Shown here piece after piece: positions 35,634-44,457 of a DNA stretch of 64,000 nt. Below the pieces are notes generated by a model. It was not told where the DNA came from and did no database searches. It saw only the letters and a program-made list of their open reading frames with translations. Both the position numbers and the translations under genes were made by a program. The stretch lies in contig NZ_JABCNG010000002.1 of assembly GCF_012932495.1 (NCBI RefSeq), positions 620,001 through 684,000 of the forward strand, read 5' to 3'. Origin of the DNA: Novosphingobium sp. SG919 (GTDB taxonomy: Bacteria > Pseudomonadota > Alphaproteobacteria > Sphingomonadales > Sphingomonadaceae). The first letter of the stretch is position 1. Every line of letters begins with the position of its first letter.

Positions 35634-37861
35634 CAGAGCGACCAATCCACCCGCAGGCCCAGCGTGCGCGGGCGGACGATCGAGCCGGCCGGCGTGGCCT
35701 GCGACGTGAACGGCGCGTTGAGAATGCCGAACTTGTCGAACACGTTGTTGGCAAAGACCAGCACGCGCAGCTTTTCGCCCACCGTCACCCCGGCGCGCAG
35801 ATCGAAGATGTTGAAATTGCCGCGCGTGGCTGAGTTGCCAAAGGCAACCGGGGCCGAAGAGAGATAGCGGTGCGCCACTTCGAACGAAGGCTTGAGGGCG
35901 GCATCGGCAAATTCGAACTTGAGGTTGTTGGCCACCGACCAGCGCGACGAGCCGGGCAGCACCGAGCCGGAGGCATAGCCGCCGCCCACGGCAAAGGTAT
36001 CGGGCAGGAACGCGGTAAGGCGCGCATCCTGCAACGTGGCGCTGGTGCTGAAGCTGGCAAAGCGCGTCAGTTGCGCCGTGGCAGCCAGTTCGACCCCGCT
36101 GATATTGGCGCTGCCAGCGTTGGAGACATAGGAATAGTAGGACGGCGCCGGGCCGAACAGGCGCGCCTGGATGCCTTTCCAATCGATGTTGAACACCGTG
36201 GCTTCGACATAGAGGCGGTTGTCGAGCGCGTGGAATTTCACGCCCATTTCATAGTTCTTGACCCGGTCGCTGTTGTACTTGACCGGGATGGTGGGCAAGA
36301 GGCCGGCGTTGGGATTGATCCCGCCCACGCGATAGCCTTCGGAATAGGTGGCGTAAGCCAGAAAATCCTTGTTGGGGCGTGCGGTCAGCGTCACCTTGGG
36401 GGTGAAGCCGTCTTCCTTGTTGGAGACATAGCCGGTGGCATCGGTGGCGTGATAGCCGCCTTCATAGCCACCGAGCGCGCCAGCCTGGTTGACCACCGTG
36501 GCGTTGTAGCGGTTCCAGAAATAGCGGCCGCCCACGGTCAATTCGATATCGTGGCGCGGGGCATAGGTCAGTTCGCCAAAGACGCCCACGTCCTGGTTGT
36601 AGGTATCGGAGATGTAGCCATAGAGCCGGTCGCCGGGGGTCAGCACGCTGCCGGAATAACCGCCGAACAGGGTGGGATTGGCATTGATATAGTCTTCCGC
36701 CCCGTTCTGGAAGATCTGGTCATAGCTGTGCTTGCGCGCTTCCATATAGCTGGCACCGATGAGGTAGCGCAGCGGGCTATTGCCCTTTGACGCCAGGCGC
36801 ACTTCGGCGGTCTTGATATTGGCATCGGCATTGCCCGCCGAATAAGCCGCGCCCGATCCGGTGGTGACGCCGGTGACATAGTAATAGGGATAGGAGAACT
36901 GGGTGAAATTGTGCTTCTCTACGATCGAGCCGATCGCGGTCAGTTCGGCCCCACCCAGGTCCTGGTCCAGGCGCAGCGAGTTCATCCAGAAGCGCGTGCG
37001 CTGCGGTTCGGCCCGCGCGGTGTTGCGCGTGTAGGGGTGATCGAGATCGAGGTAGGTCTGGTCTTCCAGGTAGGTATCCTGCCAGGAATACAGATAGCTG
37101 AGCTTGGTGGCGGTGGTGGGCGTCAGCACCACCGAGCCGCGCAGGCCGCGCGTGCGGAAATCGTTGCTGCCGTTCACGCCGGTGCCGGGATTGTCGAGAT
37201 AGCCGGCATCAAAGCGTTGCAGCGCGACCAGGCGCACGGCCAGCTTGTCGGCAATCAGCGGCACGTTGACCATGGCCTTGGCGGCATAGTTCGCCTCGCC
37301 ATGGGAATTCTTGGTGGTGCCGACCAGGCCCGAGGCCGCCGCATCGATCTTGGTGGGATCGGCCAGGTTCACCACATAGTTGACGAGGCCACCCAGCGTG
37401 GAGGAGCCGAACAGCGTGCCCTGTGGCCCGCGCAGCACTTCCACCCGGTTGAGATCGAACGTGTCGACATCGGGAATGGCGATGGGGAAGCCCGGTTCGA
37501 CCAGCGGCACTTCGTTGAGGTAATAGCCGACCGTGGTCTGGCCCTGTTCGTGATAAGTGGTGGCGGCAATGCCGCGGATCACCACTTCGGAAACGCCGGG
37601 CTGGTAATCGTTGAACACCACGCCGGGCAGGCGCGCGATATAGTCGCCCAGGCTTTGCGCGTTGGCGGCGGCCAGGTCCTTGCCCGAAACGGCGCTGGCG
37701 GCGATCGGCGTCTGGTCCAGCGCGACCGCGCGCTTGGTGGCGGTGACGACGATGCTGCCGGCGCTTTCGGCGGCCGGTTCATCGGCGGCCAGCGCGGGCT
37801 GGGCCGCCAGCGCCAGCGCGGAAACGCCGGCCAGGCAGGCAAGATTCAGTGTGGTCCTCAT
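35633..37861 (-). CDS. TonB-dependent receptor (propeller-amidohydrolase operon)
   Basis: The protein has 742 residues from the ATG at 37861. A signal peptide ends at PALAADE. The plug begins SIVVTATKRAVALDQTPIA and contains VVIRGIAATTYHEQGQT and VEVLRGPQGTLFG. The barrel ends in RPRTLGLRVDWSL. There is no extra N-terminal signalling domain, so it does not itself signal to an anti-sigma factor. It heads a four-gene coupled operon; its cargo is probably the substrate of the exported amidohydrolase or a metal complex reduced by the PepSY protein, but neither is proven. Confidence 0.92.
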   Translation of the reverse strand: MRTTLNLACLAGVSALALAAQPALAADEPAAESAGSIVVTATKRAVALDQTPIAASAVSGKDLAAANAQSLGDYIARLPGVVFNDYQPGVSEVVIRGIAATTYHEQGQTTVGYYLNEVPLVEPGFPIAIPDVDTFDLNRVEVLRGPQGTLFGSSTLGGLVNYVVNLADPTKIDAAASGLVGTTKNSHGEANYAAKAMVNVPLIADKLAVRLVALQRFDAGYLDNPGTGVNGSNDFRTRGLRGSVVLTPTTATKLSYLYSWQDTYLEDQTYLDLDHPYTRNTARAEPQRTRFWMNSLRLDQDLGGAELTAIGSIVEKHNFTQFSYPYYYVTGVTTGSGAAYSAGNADANIKTAEVRLASKGNSPLRYLIGASYMEARKHSYDQIFQNGAEDYINANPTLFGGYSGSVLTPGDRLYGYISDTYNQDVGVFGELTYAPRHDIELTVGGRYFWNRYNATVVNQAGALGGYEGGYHATDATGYVSNKEDGFTPKVTLTARPNKDFLAYATYSEGYRVGGINPNAGLLPTIPVKYNSDRVKNYEMGVKFHALDNRLYVEATVFNIDWKGIQARLFGPAPSYYSYVSNAGSANISGVELAATAQLTRFASFSTSATLQDARLTAFLPDTFAVGGGYASGSVLPGSSRWSVANNLKFEFADAALKPSFEVAHRYLSSAPVAFGNSATRGNFNIFDLRAGVTVGEKLRVLVFANNVFDKFGILNAPFTSQATPAGSIVRPRTLGLRVDWSL

Positions 37862-37900
37862 GGTCTTTCCCCTGTGCATGTCATGGATTGCCCGGTTCGG

Positions 37901-38545
37901 CTATCCTGTGGTTTCTTCCCCGTGTGCCGCCGCATGGGCCTGCAGGCGGTCGTTATTGAGCCGCCACATCCACCCGGCGAGCACCGGATCGGGATGGGCG
38001 GCAATGATTTCGCGCAGTTCGGGCAGGTCTTCCTCCTGCCCCAGCTTGAACCGCGCATCGATGGCGGTGACCGTGGCGCGAAAGCCGATGATCCGCGCCA
38101 TCAGTTGCGGCAGCCGCGCGCCGGCGTCTTCCACCTGCCAGGGTTGCGCCTGGCTCGCCTCGACATGGGTGGTCAGGCGGCGCACGGCGGGCAGGGTGCC
38201 TGCTTCGTCAAACGCCACGGTCACGTCGAACGCGACCACGGCAAAGTTCCAGGTGGGTGCCCAGTGCGGGCGCGACACCAGCGCGGGCGAGACATAGCCC
38301 TGCGGCCCCATGAACAGCACTTGCGCACGCGGATCGGCCTGCAAGGCGGCCACTTGGCCATTGCGGCGCGAGCAATGGCCGATCAGCGCCGTGACCTGGC
38401 CGGCTTCGTCCAGCTCTGCCACCAGCGGCAGGGGCGTGGCGAAGAAGCCGGCAGCGCCATGGTTGACGAGCCATGCCAGCGGATATTCCGCGATGAGCCG
38501 GGCCAGATCGGCGGGAGTGCCAGAGGGAAAGTCCATGCACGCCAT
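37901..38545 (-). CDS. PaiB-like FMN-binding protein (split-barrel flavin fold)
   Basis: The protein has 214 residues (start 38545, or the Met at 38536). It shows the PaiB pattern: an N-terminal LIAEYPLAWLVNHGAAGFFATPLPL strand pair, GHCSRRNGQVAAL, VLFMGPQGYVSPAL, the signature PTWNFAVVAFD, and the helical end GFRATVTAIDARFKLGQ. PaiB proteins bind flavin or haem and were named as negative regulators in Bacillus, though many act as redox enzymes. It lies 66 bases after a MocR regulator gene on the same strand, so the two are probably co-transcribed. Confidence 0.82.
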   Translation of the reverse strand: MACMDFPSGTPADLARLIAEYPLAWLVNHGAAGFFATPLPLVAELDEAGQVTALIGHCSRRNGQVAALQADPRAQVLFMGPQGYVSPALVSRPHWAPTWNFAVVAFDVTVAFDEAGTLPAVRRLTTHVEASQAQPWQVEDAGARLPQLMARIIGFRATVTAIDARFKLGQEEDLPELREIIAAHPDPVLAGWMWRLNNDRLQAHAAAHGEETTG

Positions 38546-38611
38546 CTTGCCGCATGGTTGGCCCGGTAAAAGTGCCAGATCTGCAATCCACAGGGGACCA
38601 GTGCGCCCGTG

Positions 38612-40075
38612 TCACCCCCGGCCGAGCGCGCCCAGCACGCGCACGGCCTGCACGGTGCGATCCGCAGCATGGCTGGCAAAGCCCAGGCGCAGGCCATGGG
38701 GGGCATTTTCGGCCAGGCGATAGGATGCTGATTGGGCAAAGGTGATGCCCGCCGCGCCCGCGCCCGCCTCGATCCGGGCAAGCGCGGCAAGATCCTGAAA
38801 TTCCAGCCACATTGCCAGGCCGCCGGCGGGCAGGCGGGCGCTGACCATGGCGCCCAGTTCGGCCTGCACGGCCTGGGCCAGCGCATCGCGGCGCTGTCCA
38901 TAAATGCGCGTGGCTTTGCGCGCATGGCGGCGCACTTCGCCTTCCTCGAACAACATGGCCACGGCATCCTCGGTCAGGCTGTTGCCCATGCCATCACCGA
39001 TCGAGACCTGGTGCGCGGCCGCCGCGATCACCGGGGTGGGGGCCACGATATAGCCCACGCGCAGCGCCGGCAGCAGCAGCTTGGAGAGGGAGCCGACATA
39101 GATCACCACATCGGGCGCATAGGCGGCCATGGGCAGCAAGGGTTGCGAGCCGAAGCGGAATTCGTGGTCGTAATCGTCCTCGATAATGGCAAAGCCGAAC
39201 TGGCGGGCCAGCTCCACCAGGCGCAGCCGCCGCTCGGGCGCCAGCGAGACGGTGGAGGGGAACTGGTGGTGCGGGGTGAGGAACACGGCGCAGACCTTGC
39301 GGCTGCGGCAGGCGCGCTCCACCGCGTCCACATCGATGCCCTCGTCATCCAGGGGCACGGGCAGCACCGGCACCCCGGCTGCCTGGAACGCGGCGACGGC
39401 GGGTTCATAAGTCAGCGCCTCGGCCAGGGCAACGGCGCCGGGGCGGGCGAGCAGCCGCGCGGCGAGCGCAATGCCCATCTGGCTCCCGCGTGTGACGCAG
39501 ATGTTTTCCGCGTCCACCACCAGGCCGCGTTCCTCGCGCAGCATCGTGGCCAGGCTGGCGCGCAACTTGTCGCTGCCGCAAGGATCGCGATAGCCCAGCT
39601 GCTGGCGCCGCGCGGCATAGAGCGCGGCAGTGCGAAACGCGCGGGCCAGCGCCTCGGGCGGGAACAGGCTGCCATCGGGGCTGCCTTCGTCCAGCTTGAT
39701 CACCCGGCCCGGCGGCACGGCAATCGGCCGATCGGGCGGCGGCACGAAGCGATAGATCGGGCGCCGGCCGATGGGCGGGCTGGCCTCGACCGCCTCGGGC
39801 CGGCTGCGTGGCAATCGCGTGGCCACCGCCGTGCCCTTGCGCCCGGCCGCCTCCAGCCAACCCTGCGCCACCAGTTCCTCATAAGCGGTCACCACGGTCT
39901 TGCGGTTGAAGCCCAGTTCGGCCGCCAGCTCCCGGCTGCTCGGCAACGCCGAGCCAGGCTGCAGCCGCCCGCGCTCGATCTCGTGGATCAGCGCATGGGC
40001 CAACTGCATATAGAGCGGCGTGGCCTGATCGCCACGAATGCGCTGTTGCAAGGTAAGGGACCAGCCTCGGCGCAT
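38612..40075 (-). CDS. MocR-type transcriptional regulator (GntR winged helix fused to aminotransferase fold)
   Basis: The protein has 487 residues from the ATG at 40075. The N-terminal winged helix reads LIHEIERGRLQPGSALPSSRELAAELGFNRKTVVTAYEEL. The large C-terminal domain is a fold-type I aminotransferase with the cofactor aspartate in IIEDDYDHEF and the PLP lysine in YVGSLSKLLLPALR, so PLP binding is expected. MocR proteins usually regulate vitamin B6, GABA, taurine or amino-acid genes and themselves. The only adjacent gene on the strand encodes a PaiB-like flavoprotein. A direct repeat ATGGAC-N5-ATGGAC overlaps its start (40074-40090). Confidence 0.9.
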   Translation of the reverse strand: MRRGWSLTLQQRIRGDQATPLYMQLAHALIHEIERGRLQPGSALPSSRELAAELGFNRKTVVTAYEELVAQGWLEAAGRKGTAVATRLPRSRPEAVEASPPIGRRPIYRFVPPPDRPIAVPPGRVIKLDEGSPDGSLFPPEALARAFRTAALYAARRQQLGYRDPCGSDKLRASLATMLREERGLVVDAENICVTRGSQMGIALAARLLARPGAVALAEALTYEPAVAAFQAAGVPVLPVPLDDEGIDVDAVERACRSRKVCAVFLTPHHQFPSTVSLAPERRLRLVELARQFGFAIIEDDYDHEFRFGSQPLLPMAAYAPDVVIYVGSLSKLLLPALRVGYIVAPTPVIAAAAHQVSIGDGMGNSLTEDAVAMLFEEGEVRRHARKATRIYGQRRDALAQAVQAELGAMVSARLPAGGLAMWLEFQDLAALARIEAGAGAAGITFAQSASYRLAENAPHGLRLGFASHAADRTVQAVRVLGALGRG

Positions 40076-40090
40076 GGACCTGTCATGGAC
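40074..40090. promoter_or_regulatory. Direct repeat at the MocR start, possible autoregulatory site
   Basis: ATGGAC occurs twice with an 11-bp period, one copy overlapping the start codon on the other strand. A third related GGTCCAA lies at 40112-40118. MocR dimers often bind short direct repeats, so autoregulation is plausible. Confidence 0.3.
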
Positions 40091-40120
40091 TCCACAAAAG
40101 GGGTGCTGTGGGGTCCAATC

Positions 40121-40150
40121 GGGGTTTTGGGGGTGGGGGTCAAGGGGGGG
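40121..40150 (+). other. Potential G-quadruplex tract
   Basis: Four G runs of 4, 5, 5 and 7 bases are separated by loops of 4, 1 and 4 bases. The tract lies about 50 bp before the MocR start, on the strand opposite that gene. It meets the usual G-quadruplex pattern; formation in the cell is not shown. Confidence 0.5.
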
Positions 40151-40634
40151 TGAAATGGCAAGTAGCGACCAACTCGCGCCGTTCCGATGAAGTGCCGGGA
40201 ATGTCGGTCTACGCCGACACCGGCCATTCCAGCCGCTTCGCCCCTGAACCAAGGAAGGCAATCGGCCCTCCCGCGTACCGGTCACTGCGGCGCCAAAGTC
40301 AGGGGGGAGCAGACACTACGTTTCTTTAGATGGCTTTGGCGAACCGTCCTTGTTACGCAGCCCCGAGGCAATCTCGTTCCTGACCTTGCTTGCGGACGGT
40401 TCCCATTCGGCTTCGCAACTGCCGACGCATCCCCAGCAATCTCCACCACAATTTGCTGACAAAGCGTCATCAGGGCAACCGAGCAATCGTCAGCAGGTGT
40501 TACACCGAAGGGTCATTGGCGCCTCGTCTGCATTGGTAAGATGAGCATGTCGAGAAAAAGGCGGGTCCGCAACAGCACCGTAACCGGAAAGGAGCTTGTC
40601 GTCGAAATTTGGTGGGGAGCGAACTTTGCAGGGA
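40151..40634. other. Intergenic region of lower GC before the orphan gene
   Basis: About 480 bases contain no gene I can support. Short open frames are present on both strands but lack ribosome sites and protein-like composition. GC is lower than average from about 40440 onward, continuing into the small orphan gene. Confidence 0.5.
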
Positions 40635-40961
40635 ATGGCTACCATGATCATTCTGGCGGGTGTAGAAAGGCCGTTATTGATGAGGCTCTTACGTGAAAAG
40701 CTACAGCAAACGGGGCGACCAAGCTTACTTCGCTACATGGCGCGGGCAATCCATGGGTTCACAATTATGGCTCGCGACGACATTGGCATGAAAGAGAGGT
40801 TGGCCATCAACAACTGCATTCATTATCTCGCTGGGCATATGGCCGGTCTATCTGATCCTGCTGAACCTCTGACGGATTCGCGATTGGACGGTATCATTGA
40901 GCAGATCGCTGGGCTGAATAGTGACATAGCAGAACAAATCGAAGCCGAACTGATCGGTTAA
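40635..40961 (+). CDS. Hypothetical small helical protein (108 residues)
   Basis: I do not recognise this protein. From the ATG at 40635 it encodes 108 residues, mostly helical: LLMRLLREKLQQTGRP, SLLRYMARAIHGFTIM, ERLAINNCIHYLAGHM and an acidic tail ending IAEQIEAELIG. There is no signal peptide. The frame extends upstream to 40596, and the ribosome site is unclear (GCAGGGA lies very close to the ATG). GC is lower than in the flanking genes, so it may have been acquired. It converges on the TonB receptor gene, with a terminator between. Confidence 0.5.
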   Translation: MATMIILAGVERPLLMRLLREKLQQTGRPSLLRYMARAIHGFTIMARDDIGMKERLAINNCIHYLAGHMAGLSDPAEPLTDSRLDGIIEQIAGLNSDIAEQIEAELIG

Positions 40962-41025
40962 AGTCCGCAATTGGGGCGCAACCGGACGACGCCGGTCGCG
41001 GCGTTGACTGGCGGCTTTGTCCCAA

Positions 41026-41058
41026 AACCCGGCCACGCCATAGTAGCGCGGCCGGGTT
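41026..41058 (-). terminator. Hairpin terminator of the TonB receptor gene
   Basis: AACCCGGCC pairs with GGCCGGGTT (9 bp) around a 15-base loop. Read on the minus strand it is followed by TTGGG and lies 34 bases after the receptor stop. It may also stop the convergent orphan gene. Confidence 0.65.
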
Positions 41059-41091
41059 CCGGCAAAGTCAGCGTGAAGGGTTGGGGAAACC

Positions 41092-43611
41092 TCAGAACTT
41101 CATGCTGGCTTCCACGCCCACCAGGCGCCGCGTGCCGGGCGTGATGAACGAGCCGCCGAATTCGACGGCGGTGATCACTTCGTTCAGGTACTGCTTGTCG
41201 AGCAGGTTGTTGGCGAAGACGGCGAGGGTGTAGCGGTCGGTCTGGAGGCCGGCGCGCAGGTTGACGATGCCGAAGGCGTTGCGGCGGGCCACGTCGTATT
41301 TGCCGTCGCCCACGAAAGCCGGGAGTTGCAGGGCCGAGATCGGGAGGAGGCCGGAGAACACCGTGGGCACCGACTGGTTCTGCACGGTGTGGAACCAGGT
41401 GGGGCCGGTGAGGCGATAATCGGCGCGAGTGAAGAAGCGCAAGTCGCCACTGAGCGATTGCTCGAATTCGCCGCCCAGGTTGAGCGTGTAGTCGGCGGTG
41501 TAGGGCGACTTGTTGCCCACGGTGTAGGGGCGCGAGGAATTGCGCTTGATCTCGCTGTCGGTGTAGTTGAACGAGCCGAACAGCTTGACGCCCTTGATCG
41601 GCTTGACCGTGACGCTCGCCTCGATGCCCTTGAGGTCCACGCGGTCGATGTTGGACACCACGCGCAGCAGGCCGAAGCTGCCGACGAAGAATTCGAAGAA
41701 CTGCATGTCGTGGACCTGGGTGTAATAGCCGGCCAGGTCGAACGTCAGCGCGCCATTGAGCAGGTTGCCCTTGAGGCCCGCTTCCCATGCGCTCGACCAT
41801 TCCTTGCGGTATTGGTCGTTCACCGTGACGTTGGCGCCAAAGGCGTTGACGAAATTGTCCTTGATGATCTGGGCCGAACCCTGGTTGTTGAACCCGCCCG
41901 ATTTGAAGCCGATGCCCCAGTTGGCATAGAGGTTGAACTCGCGGCTGGGCTTGTAGCTGAGCGTGACTTTGGGCTCGAACTGTTCGAAGCGGGCGTGCTT
42001 GTCGGTCAGCGGGCCGAACGCCTGGCCGGGGTTGATCGGGCCACCGGTGAAGGGATCGGTGGCCGTGGGCACGAGCGAGGACGACTTGCGATCCTCGATA
42101 TCGTAACGCAGCGCCAGGCCGGCATCGAATTTCTCGTTGGGCTTCCATTCCACCGAGCCGAAGCCGGCATAGACGTTGGTCTTGAAGCGATCGGCCAAGA
42201 GCAGCGTGGTGGGGTTGGTGGTGTTCGGCGCGTTGTAGAGCTGCTTGATCACGCCATTGCCGGTGTCGGCGCCTAGGCTGACGCCCACGGTGCGCTTGAT
42301 GTGCAGGTAATAGGCGCCGAGTTGCCAGTTGATCTGGCCCAGATCGCCGATCAGGCGCCATTCGGTGCTGATGTCCTGCTGCTTGCGCAGCTGGTATTGC
42401 GTGCCGTCGCAGGTGGTGGGGCTGTAGGGCCCGAAGGTGGAGCCGGTGGTGGGCGCGAAGATGAACGGCACCGGAGTTTGCCCGATGAAGCCGGGCGGGT
42501 TGACCTTGTAGCCGGTGAGCGCGGCAGTGCTGGCAAAGCAGGAGTTGACCGCGCTTTGCGCCTGCGGGTTGGCAGCGCTGAGGAAGCGGCCGAAATCGGC
42601 CGAGGTGCCATCGGCCACCAGATCCTGGTTGACGTTGGAATAGAGCGCCCAGCCGACCAGCTTGATCGTGTCGGTCAACTGGTGGTCCAGCTTGATCGAC
42701 ATGTCGAAGCTGGTCTGGTCGTTGGTGGGGCGGATGTTGCTGTAGAAATTGAACGGGTGGCTGTTGACGTTTTCATAGAACGCGCCGCCGAAATTGGGCA
42801 GGTGGAACGCAGCGTTGAACGGCAGCGAGGCGCCGTGGAATTCGCTATAGCGCGCCTTGATATCCAGCTGCGTGGGGCTGCCCTGGCCCACCATCACACG
42901 GCCGTCGATCGCCCAGTTTTCCTTGTCGTCCACCGTCTTGGAATTGGTGAAGACGTTTTTGTAGAAGCCGTCGGTCTTGTAGTAATAGCCCGCCAGGACG
43001 AAGCCCACGTTTTGCGCGAGCGGCCCGGCGACGTGGGCGCTGGCTTCCCAGGTGTTGTAATCGGCATAGGACAGCTTGGCCGCGCCGGTGAAGCTGTCGG
43101 TCGGCTTGATCGACTGGAGCACCAGGGCGCCGGCGGCGGCATTGCGGCCATAGAGCGCGCCTTGCGGGCCCTTGAGCAGTTCCACCTGTTGCAGCGTGCC
43201 CTGCGGCTGGTTGAGCTGCGCTGTGTTGGTCTTCAGGATGCCGTCGACGACCAGGGCGACCGAGCTTTCCGCGTCGCGCGCGCCGTTCATGCCGCGAATG
43301 TTGATCTGGGTATCGCCCGCTTCGGCCGTGCCGGTGACGATGGTGACGCCCGGCGTCAGCTTGACGAAATCCTCCGCCTTGACCGCGCCGGTGCGTTGCA
43401 GCGCATCGGCGGTGAGCACCGCAACCGAGGCGGGCACATCCTGCAGGCGTTCGTTCTGGCGGCGGGCGGTGACGATGATGCCACTGTCATCCGCCGGCAC
43501 AGCGCCCGATTGCGGCGCTTCCTGGGCAAGGGCGGGCGTGGCGAGCGCGGCGGCAAGCATGGCGGCAGGCGCCGAGGCCGTGGCGAGGAAAGCGGAGTGG
43601 GAAAGTCGCAT
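41092..43611 (-). CDS. TonB-dependent receptor (hydantoinase/lyase locus)
   Basis: The protein has 839 residues from the ATG at 43611, which has a good ribosome site (AGGGAG). A signal peptide ends near PALAQE. The plug begins GIIVTARRQNERLQDVPASV and contains INIRGMNGARDAESSVALVVDG and VELLKGPQGALYGRNAAAGA; the barrel ends RRLVGVEASMKF. It is divergent from a GntR gene that starts a catabolic operon, and a TTGTATACAA palindrome lies between them. The receptor therefore most likely imports the substrate that the HyuAB/CoA-transferase/lyase enzymes degrade. That substrate is not identified. Confidence 0.93.
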   Translation of the reverse strand: MRLSHSAFLATASAPAAMLAAALATPALAQEAPQSGAVPADDSGIIVTARRQNERLQDVPASVAVLTADALQRTGAVKAEDFVKLTPGVTIVTGTAEAGDTQINIRGMNGARDAESSVALVVDGILKTNTAQLNQPQGTLQQVELLKGPQGALYGRNAAAGALVLQSIKPTDSFTGAAKLSYADYNTWEASAHVAGPLAQNVGFVLAGYYYKTDGFYKNVFTNSKTVDDKENWAIDGRVMVGQGSPTQLDIKARYSEFHGASLPFNAAFHLPNFGGAFYENVNSHPFNFYSNIRPTNDQTSFDMSIKLDHQLTDTIKLVGWALYSNVNQDLVADGTSADFGRFLSAANPQAQSAVNSCFASTAALTGYKVNPPGFIGQTPVPFIFAPTTGSTFGPYSPTTCDGTQYQLRKQQDISTEWRLIGDLGQINWQLGAYYLHIKRTVGVSLGADTGNGVIKQLYNAPNTTNPTTLLLADRFKTNVYAGFGSVEWKPNEKFDAGLALRYDIEDRKSSSLVPTATDPFTGGPINPGQAFGPLTDKHARFEQFEPKVTLSYKPSREFNLYANWGIGFKSGGFNNQGSAQIIKDNFVNAFGANVTVNDQYRKEWSSAWEAGLKGNLLNGALTFDLAGYYTQVHDMQFFEFFVGSFGLLRVVSNIDRVDLKGIEASVTVKPIKGVKLFGSFNYTDSEIKRNSSRPYTVGNKSPYTADYTLNLGGEFEQSLSGDLRFFTRADYRLTGPTWFHTVQNQSVPTVFSGLLPISALQLPAFVGDGKYDVARRNAFGIVNLRAGLQTDRYTLAVFANNLLDKQYLNEVITAVEFGGSFITPGTRRLVGVEASMKF

Positions 43612-43720
43612 TGCATTCTCCCTGTTCGGTGGCGCCCGCGAATCCATCGCGGTGCCGATGTCACCCGCCGGTCTTTTTCGTGCCCCCATGGCTGACGCGG
43701 CTTGATGGAAACAAAGAGTA

Positions 43721-43730
43721 TTGTATACAA
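43721..43730. promoter_or_regulatory. Candidate GntR operator between receptor and gntR
   Basis: TTGTATACAA is a perfect 10-bp palindrome of the type bound by FCD-type GntR regulators. It sits 52 bp before the gntR start and 109 bp before the divergent receptor start, placed to control both. The core TGTATACA recurs at 44458-44465. Confidence 0.65.
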
Positions 43731-43782
43731 ATACCGCAGGTCAAGATATAAACCGCCCAGACCAGGGGATTTGGAGAAAGCT

Positions 43783-44457
43783 GTGTCCCGCGCTTCCGAC
43801 CGTGCCTATGAGGCCATCCGCAGCATGATCCTGTCGGGCGAATTGCCCGCCGGCGCGCAGCTTGCGGAAGAAGCCCTGGCCGAGCGCTGCGGCGTTTCGC
43901 GCACCCCGGTTCGCGAGGCGCTGCGACGGCTGGAATCCGACCTTCTGGTGACGCGGACCGACACCCAGCGCAGCTTTGTGGCCGACTGGTCGATCGACGA
44001 TGTGGCAGACGCGTTCGAACTGCGCGCCCTGTTGGAAGGCAAGGCGGCGCGGCGGGCGGCCGAACGCATGACGGACGCGGCGCTTGCGCGGATTCGCGAT
44101 GCGAATCGCCGCTTGGGCGATGCCATTCGCCGGCCGGTGCCCGATGTTACGGTGTTTCTCGACGCGAATCGGGATTTCCACGCAGCAATTCTGGACGTGG
44201 CCGGGTCGCGCCGCCTGGCAGCGCTGCTGGCCACGCTGATCGAGCAGCCGGTGGTGTGGCGCACGGCGCATCATTATGGCCGCGAGGCGCTCAACCGATC
44301 CTATGGCGAGCACGAGGAATTGATCGCCGCCTTTGCCCGGCGCGATGGCCCCTGGGCCGAAGCGATCATGACCGGGCACATCCTGCGCGCCTATCACGCC
44401 TATGCCGATGCACATCGCGGGCTGGCGGAACGAGACCAGCGAGAGGCTGCCGAGTAA
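43783..44457 (+). CDS. GntR-family regulator (FCD type)
   Basis: The protein has 224 residues from the GTG at 43783, which has a GGAGAAAG ribosome site; an earlier in-frame ATG at 43702 would place the operator inside the gene. The winged helix is MILSGELPAGAQLAEEALAERCGVSRTPVREALRRLE. The FCD domain shows the metal/ligand pattern (FLDANRDFHAAILDVAG, then SYGEHEELIAAF and MTGHILRAYHAY). It is the first gene of the operon and its stop shares one base with the next start (TAATG). It probably represses the operon and the divergent receptor until a carboxylate intermediate binds. Confidence 0.92.
   Translation: MSRASDRAYEAIRSMILSGELPAGAQLAEEALAERCGVSRTPVREALRRLESDLLVTRTDTQRSFVADWSIDDVADAFELRALLEGKAARRAAERMTDAALARIRDANRRLGDAIRRPVPDVTVFLDANRDFHAAILDVAGSRRLAALLATLIEQPVVWRTAHHYGREALNRSYGEHEELIAAFARRDGPWAEAIMTGHILRAYHAYADAHRGLAERDQREAAE

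Noticed and set aside
40350..40544. A 64-codon open frame before the orphan gene
   Set aside because: It has no ribosome site, no protein-like composition and competing frames on both strands.
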